NCBI RefSeq assembly: GCF_013415365.1
Contig: NZ_JACBYB010000012.1
Location: 61,142-125,141 of the forward strand
Source: Gemella sp. GL1
GTDB taxonomy: Bacteria; Bacillota; Bacilli; Staphylococcales; Gemellaceae
DNA: 64,000 bases
Direction: 5' to 3'
In this document: in pieces, positions 1-8,260 of the stretch
How positions within the stretch are numbered: position 1 is the stretch's first letter
How the letters are laid out: each line of letters opens with the position of its first letter
Position numbers and translations under genes: made by a program
Notes under the pieces: generated by a model
Told to the model about the DNA's origin: nothing
Databases searched by the model: none
The model's input: the letters and a program-made list of their open reading frames with translations, nothing else

Positions 1-1040
1 AACGCGATGCTATTTGTATTGAAATTCCTGATATTATGCCAGCAGGGGCTGATTTCGTACAAGATGAAGTTATCAAGATTGATACAGATAAAAAGATTGT
101 TTATACAAAAACTAAAGAATTGGACTATGACTATTTAGTAATAGGATTAGGGTTTGAATCTAATACATTTGGAATAGAGGGAATGTTAGATAATTCATTG
201 CCAATTACTGATATCAATGCAGCAGAGAAAATATCTGCAAGAATTGAAGAAAACTTCAAAAAATATGCAGAATCTACAGAAAAAGATGAAAAAGATATTT
301 CTATTATTGTAGGAGGAACTGGATTAGCAGGGATTGAGTTCTTGGCAGAATTAGTAGATAAAAGAAAAGAATTATGCACTAAGTATGGAATTGATGAAAA
401 ATTAGTTAAGATCTACGGACTAGATGCAGCACCTGTGTTATTACCGATGTTTGAGAAAGAATATAGTGACTATGCTAGAAAATATTTAGAAGATCGAGGG
501 ATTGAAATTATTTTAGGAGCAGGAATTAAAGGTTCTACACCAGATTCATTTATAATTGAAGTTGATGGTGAAAGAAAAGAACTTAAGGCTTCTACATTGG
601 TTTGGACTGCAGGTGTTAAAGGAAGTAGACTTATGGACGCTACTTTCCCAGAACAAGCTAAAAATGGTCGTTTAGTAACTACTCAGCAATTGACAGTTCC
701 TGGATTAGAAGAAATCTATATAGTTGGAGATTGTGCCGCATTTATCGAGGAAGGTCAAGAGAGACCTTATCCAACAACAGCTCAAATTGCCAACCAAATG
801 GGTGCATATGTTGGAAAACATATAGAAAATAGATTAGTAGCCAGTACTATTGGAAACTTCAAGTATATTAACCGTGGTGTTGTATGTTCATTGGGAGCTA
901 AAGATGCAATTGCCTTTACATTTGGAAAATTCAAATACAAAGGTTTCCTAGCTGCTAAAACTAAAAAAGCTATAGAAGCTAAAGCTATTTATGAATGTAC
1001 GGATATTAAGACTGCAATTAAAAATCAAAGAATTTTTTAA
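1..1040 (+). CDS. ndh: Type II NADH dehydrogenase, 5' truncated by window edge
   Basis: Single-subunit, non-proton-pumping NADH:quinone oxidoreductase (FAD flavoprotein, peripheral on the membrane) that feeds electrons from NADH to menaquinone. The frame is open to the first base of the window (codons from base 3), so the N-terminal FAD-binding part lies outside; the first ATG at 36 is internal. Visible are YLVIGLG, the NADH-binding glycine motif IVGGTGLAGIE near base 300, and the C-terminal FAD motif IYIVGDCAA near base 717, in the order expected for NDH-2. About 345 of an expected 400 residues are present. It ends at a strong terminator, so it is the last gene of its transcript. Sure of the family; quinone specificity is inferred. 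Confidence 0.88.
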   Translation, partial: RDAICIEIPDIMPAGADFVQDEVIKIDTDKKIVYTKTKELDYDYLVIGLGFESNTFGIEGMLDNSLPITDINAAEKISARIEENFKKYAESTEKDEKDISIIVGGTGLAGIEFLAELVDKRKELCTKYGIDEKLVKIYGLDAAPVLLPMFEKEYSDYARKYLEDRGIEIILGAGIKGSTPDSFIIEVDGERKELKASTLVWTAGVKGSRLMDATFPEQAKNGRLVTTQQLTVPGLEEIYIVGDCAAFIEEGQERPYPTTAQIANQMGAYVGKHIENRLVASTIGNFKYINRGVVCSLGAKDAIAFTFGKFKYKGFLAAKTKKAIEAKAIYECTDIKTAIKNQRIF

Positions 1041-1046
1041 TATTAT

Positions 1047-1081
1047 GAAAACGAAGCATATTAATGCTTCGTTTTCTATTT
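1047..1081 (+). terminator. Rho-independent terminator after ndh
   Basis: Perfect 13-bp stem (1047-1059 with 1064-1076) closing an ATTA loop, followed by a T-rich stretch. Confidence 0.85.
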
Positions 1082-1089
1082 TTGGAAGT

Positions 1090-1118
1090 TTGAAAAAATA
1101 AAAAAAATATGGTAATAT
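1090..1118 (+). promoter_or_regulatory. SigmaA promoter for rpoY-rnjA
   Basis: TTGAAA (1090-1095), 17-bp spacer, TATAAT-like TAATAT (1113-1118). It lies just after the ndh terminator and 47 bp before the rpoY start. Confidence 0.75.
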
Positions 1119-1164
1119 GGATAGGTATTTATATAATAATTTTAAAAAATTAAGGAGGAATAAA

Positions 1165-1383
1165 ATGCCAGTATTTAAAGTGTTTTATCAAGCAAACAAT
1201 AAAGAAATTCCAGTAAGGGAAAATACAGAAGTATTGTACGTTGAAGCGAATAATACACCTGAAGTAGTAAAATATGTAGAAGACAAAAATTACAATTTAG
1301 AATTTGTTCAAGAATTAAGTGAGCAATATTTAAAATTTGAAAAAGAGTCTGTTAATTTCAAATTGGAGAAAATAAATGGATAG
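1165..1383 (+). CDS. rpoY: RNA polymerase epsilon subunit (RpoY)
   Basis: Small accessory subunit of RNA polymerase found only in Firmicutes (YkzG family, 72 residues here against about 69 in Bacillus). The protein begins MPVFKVFYQ and carries the acidic pattern typical of the family. I chose the ATG at 1165 because AAGGAGGA ends a few bases before it; an upstream in-frame ATG at 1117 falls inside the promoter -10 box and has no ribosome binding site. It overlaps rnjA by 8 bases, the same rpoY-rnjA pairing seen in B. subtilis, so the two are probably translationally coupled. Confidence 0.92.
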   Translation: MPVFKVFYQANNKEIPVRENTEVLYVEANNTPEVVKYVEDKNYNLEFVQELSEQYLKFEKESVNFKLEKING

Positions 1384-3046
1384 GTTCATCGAAAGACATG
1401 AAGTTGGAGTTGCAGCTATCGGTGGAATGGGTGAAATTGGAAAAAATACATATGCAATTCAATATCAAGATGAAATAATTATTATAGATGCTGGAGTAAA
1501 ATTTCCAGGAGATAATATATTAGGTATAGATTATATAATCCCAGATTATACATATATCGTAAACAATATTGATAAAGTTAAGGCACTAATAATAACTCAC
1601 GGTCATGAGGATCATATTGGAGGAATTCCGTTTTTATTAAAACAAGTATCACTACCAATTTATGCAGGGCCTCTAGCCATCGGATTAATTCAATCCAAAT
1701 TAGAAGAGCATAATTTATTAGCTAAAGCTGAATTTCATGAAATAAATGAAGATACAGTATTACAATTTAAAAATTTAAGTGTAGAATTCCATAATACCAC
1801 TCACTCTATACCTGATGCTTTTGGAGTTATTATAAATAGCCCGCAAGGAAAGATAGTTCATACTGGAGACTTTAAGTTTGATTTTACCCCTGTAGGAGAG
1901 CCGGCTAATTTATATAAAATGGCCAAAGTTGGAGAGGAAGGGGTCCTATGTTTATTATCAGATTCTACAAATTCTGAGCGAAGTGAATTTACAATGAGTG
2001 AAAAAGAGGTAGGTCATACTATTTCTGATATCTTGCGAACTGTAAAGCACAGAATAATATTTGCCACATTTGCATCAAACGTATTTAGAGTCAAGCAGGT
2101 AGTAGAAGCATGTATTGAGCACGATAGAAAAATTGTTGTTTTCGGACGCTCTATGGAAAAAGCAATAAAAATAGGAACTGACCTAGGCTATATTAAGGCA
2201 CCGAAAGATACATTTGTTGATCCTAAAAGATTAAAACAGATTGATCCTAATAAATTACTAATTTTATGTACAGGAACACAAGGTGAGGAATTGGCTGCTT
2301 TAACTAGAATTGCACATGGAACTCATAAAAAAATAACAATAATGCCAACAGATACAGTTGTGTTTGCTTCATCTGCTATACCAGGAAATGCTGTTTCTAT
2401 TAATAAAAATATTGATCTACTATCTAAACTAGGAGCAAATGTTATTACATCAAGTATTAATAATGTTCATACATCGGGACATGCTGCTAAAGAAGAACAA
2501 AAATTAATGTTTAGACTTATTAAACCAAAGTACTTCATGCCAATTCATGGTGAATATAGAATGCAAGTATTACATGCAAAAACGGCAGTTGAATGTGATG
2601 TAAAAGAAGAGAATACTTTTATTTTAGCCAATGGTGATATATTAGCGTTGACACAAGATTCAGCAAGAGTAACTGGTAAAATTGAAGCTAACGACGTCTA
2701 TGTGGATGGTCTAGGAATCGGTGATATTGGAAATGTTGTTATCAAAGATAGAAAGGATCTGTCTGAAAATGGAGTAGCAGTTGTTTCCCTTGTAGTTAAT
2801 TTTAAAAAGAAGATTTTATTAGCACAACCAGATATTATTGTTAGAGGTTTTGGACAAGATGATAATTCGAAAGAATTAATAAAGGAATCTAAAACGATAT
2901 TACAAGAAGCGATAGCAAATAATTTATTACAAGATTCAGCATCAGTATTTACTATAAGACAAATTATAATTGAGACTTTAGTAAATCACTTAGAAAAACA
3001 AGTTGGACGACGTCCAGTTGTAGTTCCAGCAATTATTGAAATTTAG
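1376..3046 (+). CDS. rnjA: Ribonuclease J1
   Basis: Metallo-beta-lactamase/beta-CASP ribonuclease with 5'-3' exonuclease and endonuclease activity, central to mRNA decay and rRNA maturation in Firmicutes. Its 556 residues match B. subtilis RNase J1 (555). The zinc-binding motif HGHEDH is at residues 75-80; further metal and beta-CASP motifs follow (SDSTNSE near 195, ATFASN near 223, STSINN-like near 360, HTSGHA near 368, HGEYR near 395). The C-terminal oligomerisation domain is complete. It overlaps rpoY and is followed by a hairpin, giving a two-gene operon. The full active-site set makes J1 more likely than the less active J2, but paralogues cannot be separated without alignment. Confidence 0.95.
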   Translation: MDRFIERHEVGVAAIGGMGEIGKNTYAIQYQDEIIIIDAGVKFPGDNILGIDYIIPDYTYIVNNIDKVKALIITHGHEDHIGGIPFLLKQVSLPIYAGPLAIGLIQSKLEEHNLLAKAEFHEINEDTVLQFKNLSVEFHNTTHSIPDAFGVIINSPQGKIVHTGDFKFDFTPVGEPANLYKMAKVGEEGVLCLLSDSTNSERSEFTMSEKEVGHTISDILRTVKHRIIFATFASNVFRVKQVVEACIEHDRKIVVFGRSMEKAIKIGTDLGYIKAPKDTFVDPKRLKQIDPNKLLILCTGTQGEELAALTRIAHGTHKKITIMPTDTVVFASSAIPGNAVSINKNIDLLSKLGANVITSSINNVHTSGHAAKEEQKLMFRLIKPKYFMPIHGEYRMQVLHAKTAVECDVKEENTFILANGDILALTQDSARVTGKIEANDVYVDGLGIGDIGNVVIKDRKDLSENGVAVVSLVVNFKKKILLAQPDIIVRGFGQDDNSKELIKESKTILQEAIANNLLQDSASVFTIRQIIIETLVNHLEKQVGRRPVVVPAIIEI

Positions 3047-3047
3047 T

Positions 3048-3084
3048 ATATGAGCAGTGTGAGAGATCATACTGCTCATATTTT
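3048..3084 (+). terminator. Terminator after rnjA
   Basis: 11-bp stem (3048-3058 with 3071-3081), extendable by three pairs, followed by a short T run. The T-tract is weak, so some read-through into recG is possible. Confidence 0.65.
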
Positions 3085-3114
3085 AAAAATAATAAGATTT
3101 AATAGGTGTAAATA

Positions 3115-5136
3115 ATGGATAATATTTTAAATGTCCCCTTAAGCAATGTTAAAAGCGTGGGTGTTAAGACCCTAGAAGTGCTTAATTCTATGGATATCTA
3201 TACAATAAAAGATTTATTAGGTAATATACCTTACCGTATAGAAAGCGTATCAAATTTAAGTGGTAATATTAAAGATAAAGAAAAAATTATTGCTGTAGGA
3301 AAAGTAGAAAGTAGATTAATAACACAGTTTTATGGGAACAAGAGAAGTAGATCTTTTTTTTCATTACAATCTAATATAGGTTCAATAAAAGTAGTCATTT
3401 TCAATCAAGTATATTTAAAAAAAATAATTGTGGAAGGAAATATACTTGTAGTAAAAGGCAATTATAATGCTAATACCAATACTATAACTGCATCAAGTAT
3501 TTCTCTAGATAAAGGAAAAGAGAAGAGTGTACTTGGTGATGAAAGACCTAAATTAGAGATGGTATATCATTTAAAAAAAGGTATGACTCAAAAAAAATAT
3601 AAAAAAATAGTAGATGCATGTTTTTCTCTAATACATCCTGGGAGAAATTTTGTAAACCTAGTCCCTGAAAATTTTAAGGGAATCTGGCCTTTAGAAAAGA
3701 TTTATAGAAGCTTACACTATCCAGAAAATATAGAAGAATATGAAAAAGCTAAGAAAATGTTTGCTTTTCATGAATTGTTTGAGTATCAAATGAAGTTACA
3801 ATTAAAAAATTATCAAAAGAAAAAGAAAGACTATGATTATAGTGTAGAGTTTAGTATGGATAAAATACTAGAATTTACGTCAACATTGCCCTTTAAACTT
3901 ACTAATTCACAAGAGAAAGTAGTAAGGGAAATTAGAGATGATTTATCAAGCCCATACCCTATGTATAGATTACTCCAAGGAGATGTTGGTTCCGGTAAGA
4001 CTGTAGTTGCAGCAACACTAATTTATGGTATAGTCCAAGCAGGTTACCAGGCAGCTATTATGGCACCTACAGAAATTTTAGCTGCTCAACATTTTGAAAC
4101 ATTTTTTAATTTCTTTAAAGATTTAAATTTAAGTATCGTTCTAATTACTAGTTCAACACCAAAAAAAGAAAGAACTAGAATTTTGAAATTATTAAAAGAA
4201 GGGCATATTGATTTGCTTGTAGGGACCCATTCTTTAATTCAAAAAGATGTTGCCTTTAAGAATTTGAAATTTGTAATAACAGATGAACAGCATAGGTTTG
4301 GGGTTAATCAAAGAAAATCACTTAGTGAAAAAGGGGAGAAGGTAAACTCTTTAATGATGACAGCAACTCCAATACCAAGGTCTTTAGCAATAACTCTAAT
4401 AACAGATATAAAAGTTTCTACTATTGATGAGTTACCTAGTGGAAGGAAGAAAATAGAGACATATAAAGCAAGTTCTAAACAATTAAAGATGGTTTTTGAT
4501 AATTTAATTAAGGAATTAGATAAAGGAAGACAAGCATATGTAGTATGTCCTTTGATAGAAGAATCAGAAAAAATGGATTTAGAAAATGTGGGGGAGATGT
4601 TTAAAAAATTAAAATCTTATCTTCCTGATAAATATAAAATAGAAATACTCCACGGTAAAATGAAAAATCAAGAAAAAGATGATGTAGTGGAGAGGTTTGT
4701 AAAAAAGAAAAGTCATGTTTTAATTTCTACAACCGTAATAGAGGTAGGTGTTAATGTCCCTAATGCCTCTTTTATGATAATAGTAGATGCCAATAGATTT
4801 GGTTTGGCAACACTTCATCAGTTAAGGGGGCGTGTAGGACGTGGAGAATATCAATCGTACTGTGTATTAGTATCTGATTCTAAAACGGAAAGAATTGATA
4901 TAATGTGTTTGGAAAATGATGGCTTTAAGATTGCAGAATTTGATCTTAAGCAAAGAGGTCCAGGAGATTTTTTTGGAACAAAACAAAGTGGACTGCCTTC
5001 ATTTAAAGTAGCGGATTTATTAAATGATGTAGAATTAATGTATTTAGCTAAAAAATTAGCTACAAAAATTATAGAAGTTACTGACGACAAAGAAAGATTA
5101 CAGAAATATGTTGATTTTTCTGAAAGAACATATTAA
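3115..5136 (+). CDS. recG: ATP-dependent DNA helicase RecG
   Basis: Superfamily 2 helicase that remodels stalled replication forks and Holliday junctions. 673 residues, normal for the family. An N-terminal OB-fold wedge domain (about residues 60-140) precedes the helicase core. Walker A GDVGSGKT is at about 289-296, the DEQH box at about 390-393, TATPIPR follows, and QLRGRVGR is the motif VI region. The C-terminus has the RecG-type IAEFDLKQRGPGDFFGTKQSG segment (split here only by description). It starts the recG-plsX-acpP-msrB run, with 12 bp to plsX. In B. subtilis recG is also followed by fatty acid genes (fapR-plsX). Confidence 0.95.
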   Translation: MDNILNVPLSNVKSVGVKTLEVLNSMDIYTIKDLLGNIPYRIESVSNLSGNIKDKEKIIAVGKVESRLITQFYGNKRSRSFFSLQSNIGSIKVVIFNQVYLKKIIVEGNILVVKGNYNANTNTITASSISLDKGKEKSVLGDERPKLEMVYHLKKGMTQKKYKKIVDACFSLIHPGRNFVNLVPENFKGIWPLEKIYRSLHYPENIEEYEKAKKMFAFHELFEYQMKLQLKNYQKKKKDYDYSVEFSMDKILEFTSTLPFKLTNSQEKVVREIRDDLSSPYPMYRLLQGDVGSGKTVVAATLIYGIVQAGYQAAIMAPTEILAAQHFETFFNFFKDLNLSIVLITSSTPKKERTRILKLLKEGHIDLLVGTHSLIQKDVAFKNLKFVITDEQHRFGVNQRKSLSEKGEKVNSLMMTATPIPRSLAITLITDIKVSTIDELPSGRKKIETYKASSKQLKMVFDNLIKELDKGRQAYVVCPLIEESEKMDLENVGEMFKKLKSYLPDKYKIEILHGKMKNQEKDDVVERFVKKKSHVLISTTVIEVGVNVPNASFMIIVDANRFGLATLHQLRGRVGRGEYQSYCVLVSDSKTERIDIMCLENDGFKIAEFDLKQRGPGDFFGTKQSGLPSFKVADLLNDVELMYLAKKLATKIIEVTDDKERLQKYVDFSERTY

Positions 5137-5148
5137 AAGGAGTATAGA

Positions 5149-6114
5149 ATGAAAATAGGAATAGATTTGTTGGGTGCCGATGATAAAAGTAAAATAATAA
5201 ATTTTGTAAATGATTTTAAGGATAGTGAAGTAGAGTTAGTAGCATACGGATTAGAAGAGGATTTAAATAAGATTGGGTCTAATGTAAAAAAAATATTATG
5301 TACAGAAGAAGTACTTATTTCGGATGATGCTGCTAGAGTGCACCGTAGAAAAAAAGATTCTTCAATGATAAAAATGTTGGAGGATTTAAAAAATAATGAA
5401 ATAGATGCCTCTATATCAGCTGGTTCAACAGGAGCATATATGGCAAGTGGAATATTTATTCTTGGAAGAATAGATGGTGTAGCAAAACCGGCCTTAGCTA
5501 CAATGCTCCCAACAAAAACGGATCATAAGTTTTTATTAACAGACTTAGGAGCTAATGTAGAAACTAAGGAAACTGATTTACTTAATTATGCAAAATTAGG
5601 TGAATTATATATTAAAAATATTTATAATATAGAAAAACCAACAACAGCACTTATAAATGTAGGTGCTGAAGATAATAAAGGAAGCAGGTTATATAAGGAT
5701 GCTCATATATTATTAAAGGAAAATATGCTTAACTTTAAAGGAAATATTGAGGCTAGGGATATTTTAGAACACAACTATGATCTAGTAATTGTTGATGGTT
5801 TCACAGGAAATGTATTACTTAAATCAATAGAAGGCGTGGCACTTACATTATCTTCTTTGTTAAAATCAGTATTTTTAAAGAATATATTTACAAAGCTGGC
5901 TGCTTTAATAGTTAAATCTGGATTAAAAAAATTTAAAAATAAATTTGATTATAGTGAATATGGTGGAGCAATTTTAATGGGATTAAAAAAACCAGCTATA
6001 AAGATACATGGATCTTCTGATGAAGTATCTGTATATTATGCTGTTCAACAAGCAAAAAATATACATAAAAGTAAATTATATGATAAAATGATAAAAGAAT
6101 TTAAAGGAGAATAA
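5149..6114 (+). CDS. plsX: Phosphate acyltransferase PlsX
   Basis: Makes acyl-phosphate from acyl-ACP (and the reverse), linking fatty acids to PlsY in phosphatidic acid synthesis. 321 residues; the family is about 330. It begins MKIGIDLLGADD and contains SAGSTGAYMA near residue 88 and TDLGANVE near 137, both PlsX signatures. AAAGGAG precedes the ATG. Only five bases separate it from acpP. The usual fapR (upstream) and fabD-fabG (downstream) of the Bacillus cluster are absent. With a FakA-type kinase elsewhere in the window, the likely flow is external fatty acid to acyl-phosphate to acyl-ACP. Confidence 0.93.
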   Translation: MKIGIDLLGADDKSKIINFVNDFKDSEVELVAYGLEEDLNKIGSNVKKILCTEEVLISDDAARVHRRKKDSSMIKMLEDLKNNEIDASISAGSTGAYMASGIFILGRIDGVAKPALATMLPTKTDHKFLLTDLGANVETKETDLLNYAKLGELYIKNIYNIEKPTTALINVGAEDNKGSRLYKDAHILLKENMLNFKGNIEARDILEHNYDLVIVDGFTGNVLLKSIEGVALTLSSLLKSVFLKNIFTKLAALIVKSGLKKFKNKFDYSEYGGAILMGLKKPAIKIHGSSDEVSVYYAVQQAKNIHKSKLYDKMIKEFKGE

Positions 6115-6119
6115 GATAA

Positions 6120-6350
6120 ATGACAGTTTTAGATGAATTAAAAGAAATAATTATAAGACATACAGGAGTTGAAGCAGAAACTATTACTTTAGATGCTAGA
6201 TTTAATGAAGATTTGTCTGCTGATTCAATTGAAATTGCAGAAATAGTAATGGATATAGAAGAAAAATATGATTTTGAGTTTTCAGATGAAGATGCTACAA
6301 AGATTAAAAAAATTTCTGATTTAGTAGAATATGTTGAAAAGAGTTTATAG
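6120..6350 (+). CDS. acpP: Acyl carrier protein
   Basis: 76-residue acidic carrier protein. The phosphopantetheine attachment serine is Ser36 in the motif ADSIEIAE, a variant of the usual DSLD. The four-helix ACP pattern and length are intact. It follows plsX by 5 bases and precedes msrB by 2 bases, so all three are probably co-transcribed. The DSIE variant occurs in some secondary ACPs, so dedicated use by PlsX/PlsC or another pathway cannot be excluded. Confidence 0.9.
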   Translation: MTVLDELKEIIIRHTGVEAETITLDARFNEDLSADSIEIAEIVMDIEEKYDFEFSDEDATKIKKISDLVEYVEKSL

Positions 6351-6352
6351 TT

Positions 6353-6790
6353 ATGAAAGAAAATAAAGAAGAACTGAGATCAAGAATAGGGGATTTAGCT
6401 TATGAAATAACTCAGAATGCAGCTACGGAAAGACCTTTTACTGGAGAATATGACAATTTCTTTGAGGAAGGCATCTATGTTGATGTGGTAAGTGGAGAAG
6501 TTTTATTCTCATCAAGGGATAAGTACAATTCTGGTTGTGGCTGGCCTGCCTTCACTAGGCCAATTGAGAATAGGATGCTAACTAATCATGCAGATTTTTC
6601 TCATAATATGCATAGAGTTGAAGTAAGGTCGAGAGAGGCTGGATCACATTTAGGACATGTATTTCCAGATGGACCACAAGATAAGGGGGGCCTAAGGTAC
6701 TGCATAAATTCTGCAGCATTAAAATTTATTCCATTTGAAGAAATGGAGGCTGCTGGATATGGAGAATATATAAAGATATTTAAAAACTAA
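6353..6790 (+). CDS. msrB: Peptide-methionine (R)-S-oxide reductase
   Basis: Repairs the R form of methionine sulfoxide in proteins, recycled by thioredoxin. 145 residues, typical for stand-alone MsrB. The catalytic cysteine is Cys117 in RYCINS, and Cys62 in SGCGWPAF is the likely resolving cysteine. The two CxxC pairs that bind zinc in many MsrB proteins are missing, so this is the zinc-free type. No MsrA fusion is present. It is the last gene of the recG-plsX-acpP run; its stop codon lies inside the terminator stem. Confidence 0.95.
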   Translation: MKENKEELRSRIGDLAYEITQNAATERPFTGEYDNFFEEGIYVDVVSGEVLFSSRDKYNSGCGWPAFTRPIENRMLTNHADFSHNMHRVEVRSREAGSHLGHVFPDGPQDKGGLRYCINSAALKFIPFEEMEAAGYGEYIKIFKN

Positions 6791-6818
6791 TTACTGTATA
6801 GTAATTAGTTTTTAATTT
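6782..6818 (+). terminator. Terminator after msrB (contains the stop codon)
   Basis: 14-bp perfect stem (6782-6795 with 6800-6813), loop GTAT, stem ending in T5. The msrB stop codon (6788-6790) is within the 5' arm. Confidence 0.8.
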
Positions 6819-6840
6819 TGGCTAATTTTTAATAGTATGA

Positions 6841-6871
6841 AAAAAGAACTAGAAATAATTCTAGTTCTTTA
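6841..6871 (-). terminator. Terminator of the rplK-rplA operon
   Basis: 12-bp stem (6844-6855 with 6860-6871) with an ATAA loop. On the minus strand the hairpin is followed by a T-tract. It lies 9 bp past the rplA stop and could also catch rightward read-through from msrB. Confidence 0.8.
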
Positions 6872-6880
6872 ATTTCATTT

Positions 6881-7570
6881 TTACTTGAATTCTGCAGTAT
6901 CAACTTTAACAGCAGGTCCCATAGTTGTAGTTACAGCTACAGACTTGATGTAAGTTCCTTTTGCTGCTGCTGGTTTAGCTTTAGCAATAGCATCTTGAAC
7001 TGCATTGAAGTTTTCTACTAAATCAGCAGTTGAAAATGAAACTTTACCGATAGGAGTGTGAACAACACCAGCTTTTTCAGCACGGTATTCAACTTTACCA
7101 GCTTTAATTTCGTTAACTGCTTTAGTAACGTCCATAGTTACAGTTCCAGTTTTAGGGTTAGGCATTAATCCTTTAGGACCTAACAGACGTCCAATTTTTC
7201 CAACCTCTCCCATCATATCTGGAGTAGCAACGATTACGTCAAAATCAAACCAACCTTGTTGGATTTTAGTGATATATTCACCTTGTCCTACATAGTCAGC
7301 ACCGGCAGCTTCTGCTTCTGCTGCTTTATCACCTTTAGCAAATACTAAAACTTTAGCAGTTTTACCAGTTCCTTTTGGAAGAACTACTGCCCCACGTACT
7401 TGTTGGTCATTTTTACGAGTATCAATTCCTAAACGGAAAGCTACTTCTACTGTTGCGTCAAAATTAACAACGCTTGTTTTTTGAGCTAATTCGATTGCTT
7501 CTAGTACTGAGTATAATTTAGAAGAATCTACTAATTTAGCTGCTTCAAGATATTTTTTACCTTTTGCCAT
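6881..7570 (-). CDS. rplA: 50S ribosomal protein L1
   Basis: Binds 23S rRNA at the L1 stalk, helping release deacylated tRNA; in many bacteria it also represses its own operon. 229 residues, family length. It begins [15 protein letters not shown] and contains the signature region [20 protein letters not shown] near residue 110. Strong ribosome binding site (AGGAGGAAAA, minus strand). It lies 16 bp downstream of rplK. secE-nusG and rplJ-rplL, usual neighbours, are not in this cluster. Confidence 0.97.
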   Translation of the reverse strand: MAKGKKYLEAAKLVDSSKLYSVLEAIELAQKTSVVNFDATVEVAFRLGIDTRKNDQQVRGAVVLPKGTGKTAKVLVFAKGDKAAEAEAAGADYVGQGEYITKIQQGWFDFDVIVATPDMMGEVGKIGRLLGPKGLMPNPKTGTVTMDVTKAVNEIKAGKVEYRAEKAGVVHTPIGKVSFSTADLVENFNAVQDAIAKAKPAAAKGTYIKSVAVTTTMGPAVKVDTAEFK

Positions 7571-7586
7571 TATATTTTTCCTCCTA

Positions 7587-8012
7587 TTATTCAGATACTA
7601 AGATACCCATAGAACGTGCAGTTCCTTCTATCATGCGAGAAGCTGCTTCTACAGAAGCTGCATTTAAATCTTCCATTTTTAATTCAGCTATTTCTTGAAT
7701 TTGTGCTTTAGTTACTGTCGCAACTTTATCTTTATTAGGAACTGAAGATCCTTTGTCGATTTTAGCTGCTTTTTTCAGTAATACTGGAGCAGGTGGAGTT
7801 TTAGTAACGAATGTAAATGAACGGTCTTCATATACAGAGATTACTACTGGGATAATTAATCCCGCTTGGTCTTGTGTACGAGCATTGAATTCTTTACAGA
7901 ATCCCATGATGTTAACACCAGCTTGACCTAACGCTGGACCAACTGGTGGAGCTGGATTAGCTTTACCTGCTGGTACTTGTAACTTAACTAATTTTATAAC
8001 TTTTTTAGCCAC
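7587..8012 (-). CDS. rplK: 50S ribosomal protein L11
   Basis: Part of the GTPase-associated centre of the 50S subunit and needed for the RelA-type stringent response. 141 residues, family length. N-terminal [20 protein letters not shown] carries the proline-rich hinge, and the C-terminal part ends [16 protein letters not shown] precedes the start. It is the first gene of rplK-rplA, with its own extended -10 promoter 102 bases upstream and a leader that begins with a hairpin. Confidence 0.97.
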   Translation of the reverse strand: MAKKVIKLVKLQVPAGKANPAPPVGPALGQAGVNIMGFCKEFNARTQDQAGLIIPVVISVYEDRSFTFVTKTPPAPVLLKKAAKIDKGSSVPNKDKVATVTKAQIQEIAELKMEDLNAASVEAASRMIEGTARSMGILVSE

Positions 8013-8086
8013 GATAAATCCTCCTAATTATTTTTTCGTGATGTGGTCTATGAACACTGATATTTTGTTCTCCCACTCAAACAAAT

Positions 8087-8108
8087 AAGTATTTGATTTC
8101 AAATACTT
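8087..8108 (-). repeat. Inverted repeat at the 5' end of the rplK transcript
   Basis: Perfect 10-bp inverted repeat (8087-8096 with 8099-8108) around two bases. The predicted transcription start is about 8107, so the mRNA would begin with this hairpin. A protective 5' stem-loop or a repressor site are both possible. Confidence 0.55.
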
Positions 8109-8113
8109 AGACT

Positions 8114-8142
8114 ATTCTAGCATATAAATTATACTTGTGCAA
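8114..8142 (-). promoter_or_regulatory. Promoter for rplK-rplA
   Basis: Minus strand: TTGCAC (8142-8137), 17-bp spacer, TAGAAT (8119-8114) with an extended -10 TGC directly before it. Confidence 0.75.
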
Positions 8143-8170
8143 GTATTTATACTAGATTTTTCTTATAATA

Positions 8171-8199
8171 TTGACTTTTATTAGGTTATATAGTAGAAT
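8171..8199 (+). promoter_or_regulatory. Promoter for rny
   Basis: TTGACT (8171-8176), 17-bp spacer, TAGAAT (8194-8199). It is divergent from the rplK promoter, with only 28 bp between the two -35 boxes. Confidence 0.7.
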
Positions 8200-8260
8200 T
8201 TAGAAAGTGATATTACCTAAAAGGTGTATCAAAATTTAATTTAGTAGGAAGAGGTTGCAG

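Noticed and set aside
1117..1164. Longer form of RpoY from ATG 1117
   Set aside because: That ATG overlaps the promoter -10 box, so the transcript would not include it.
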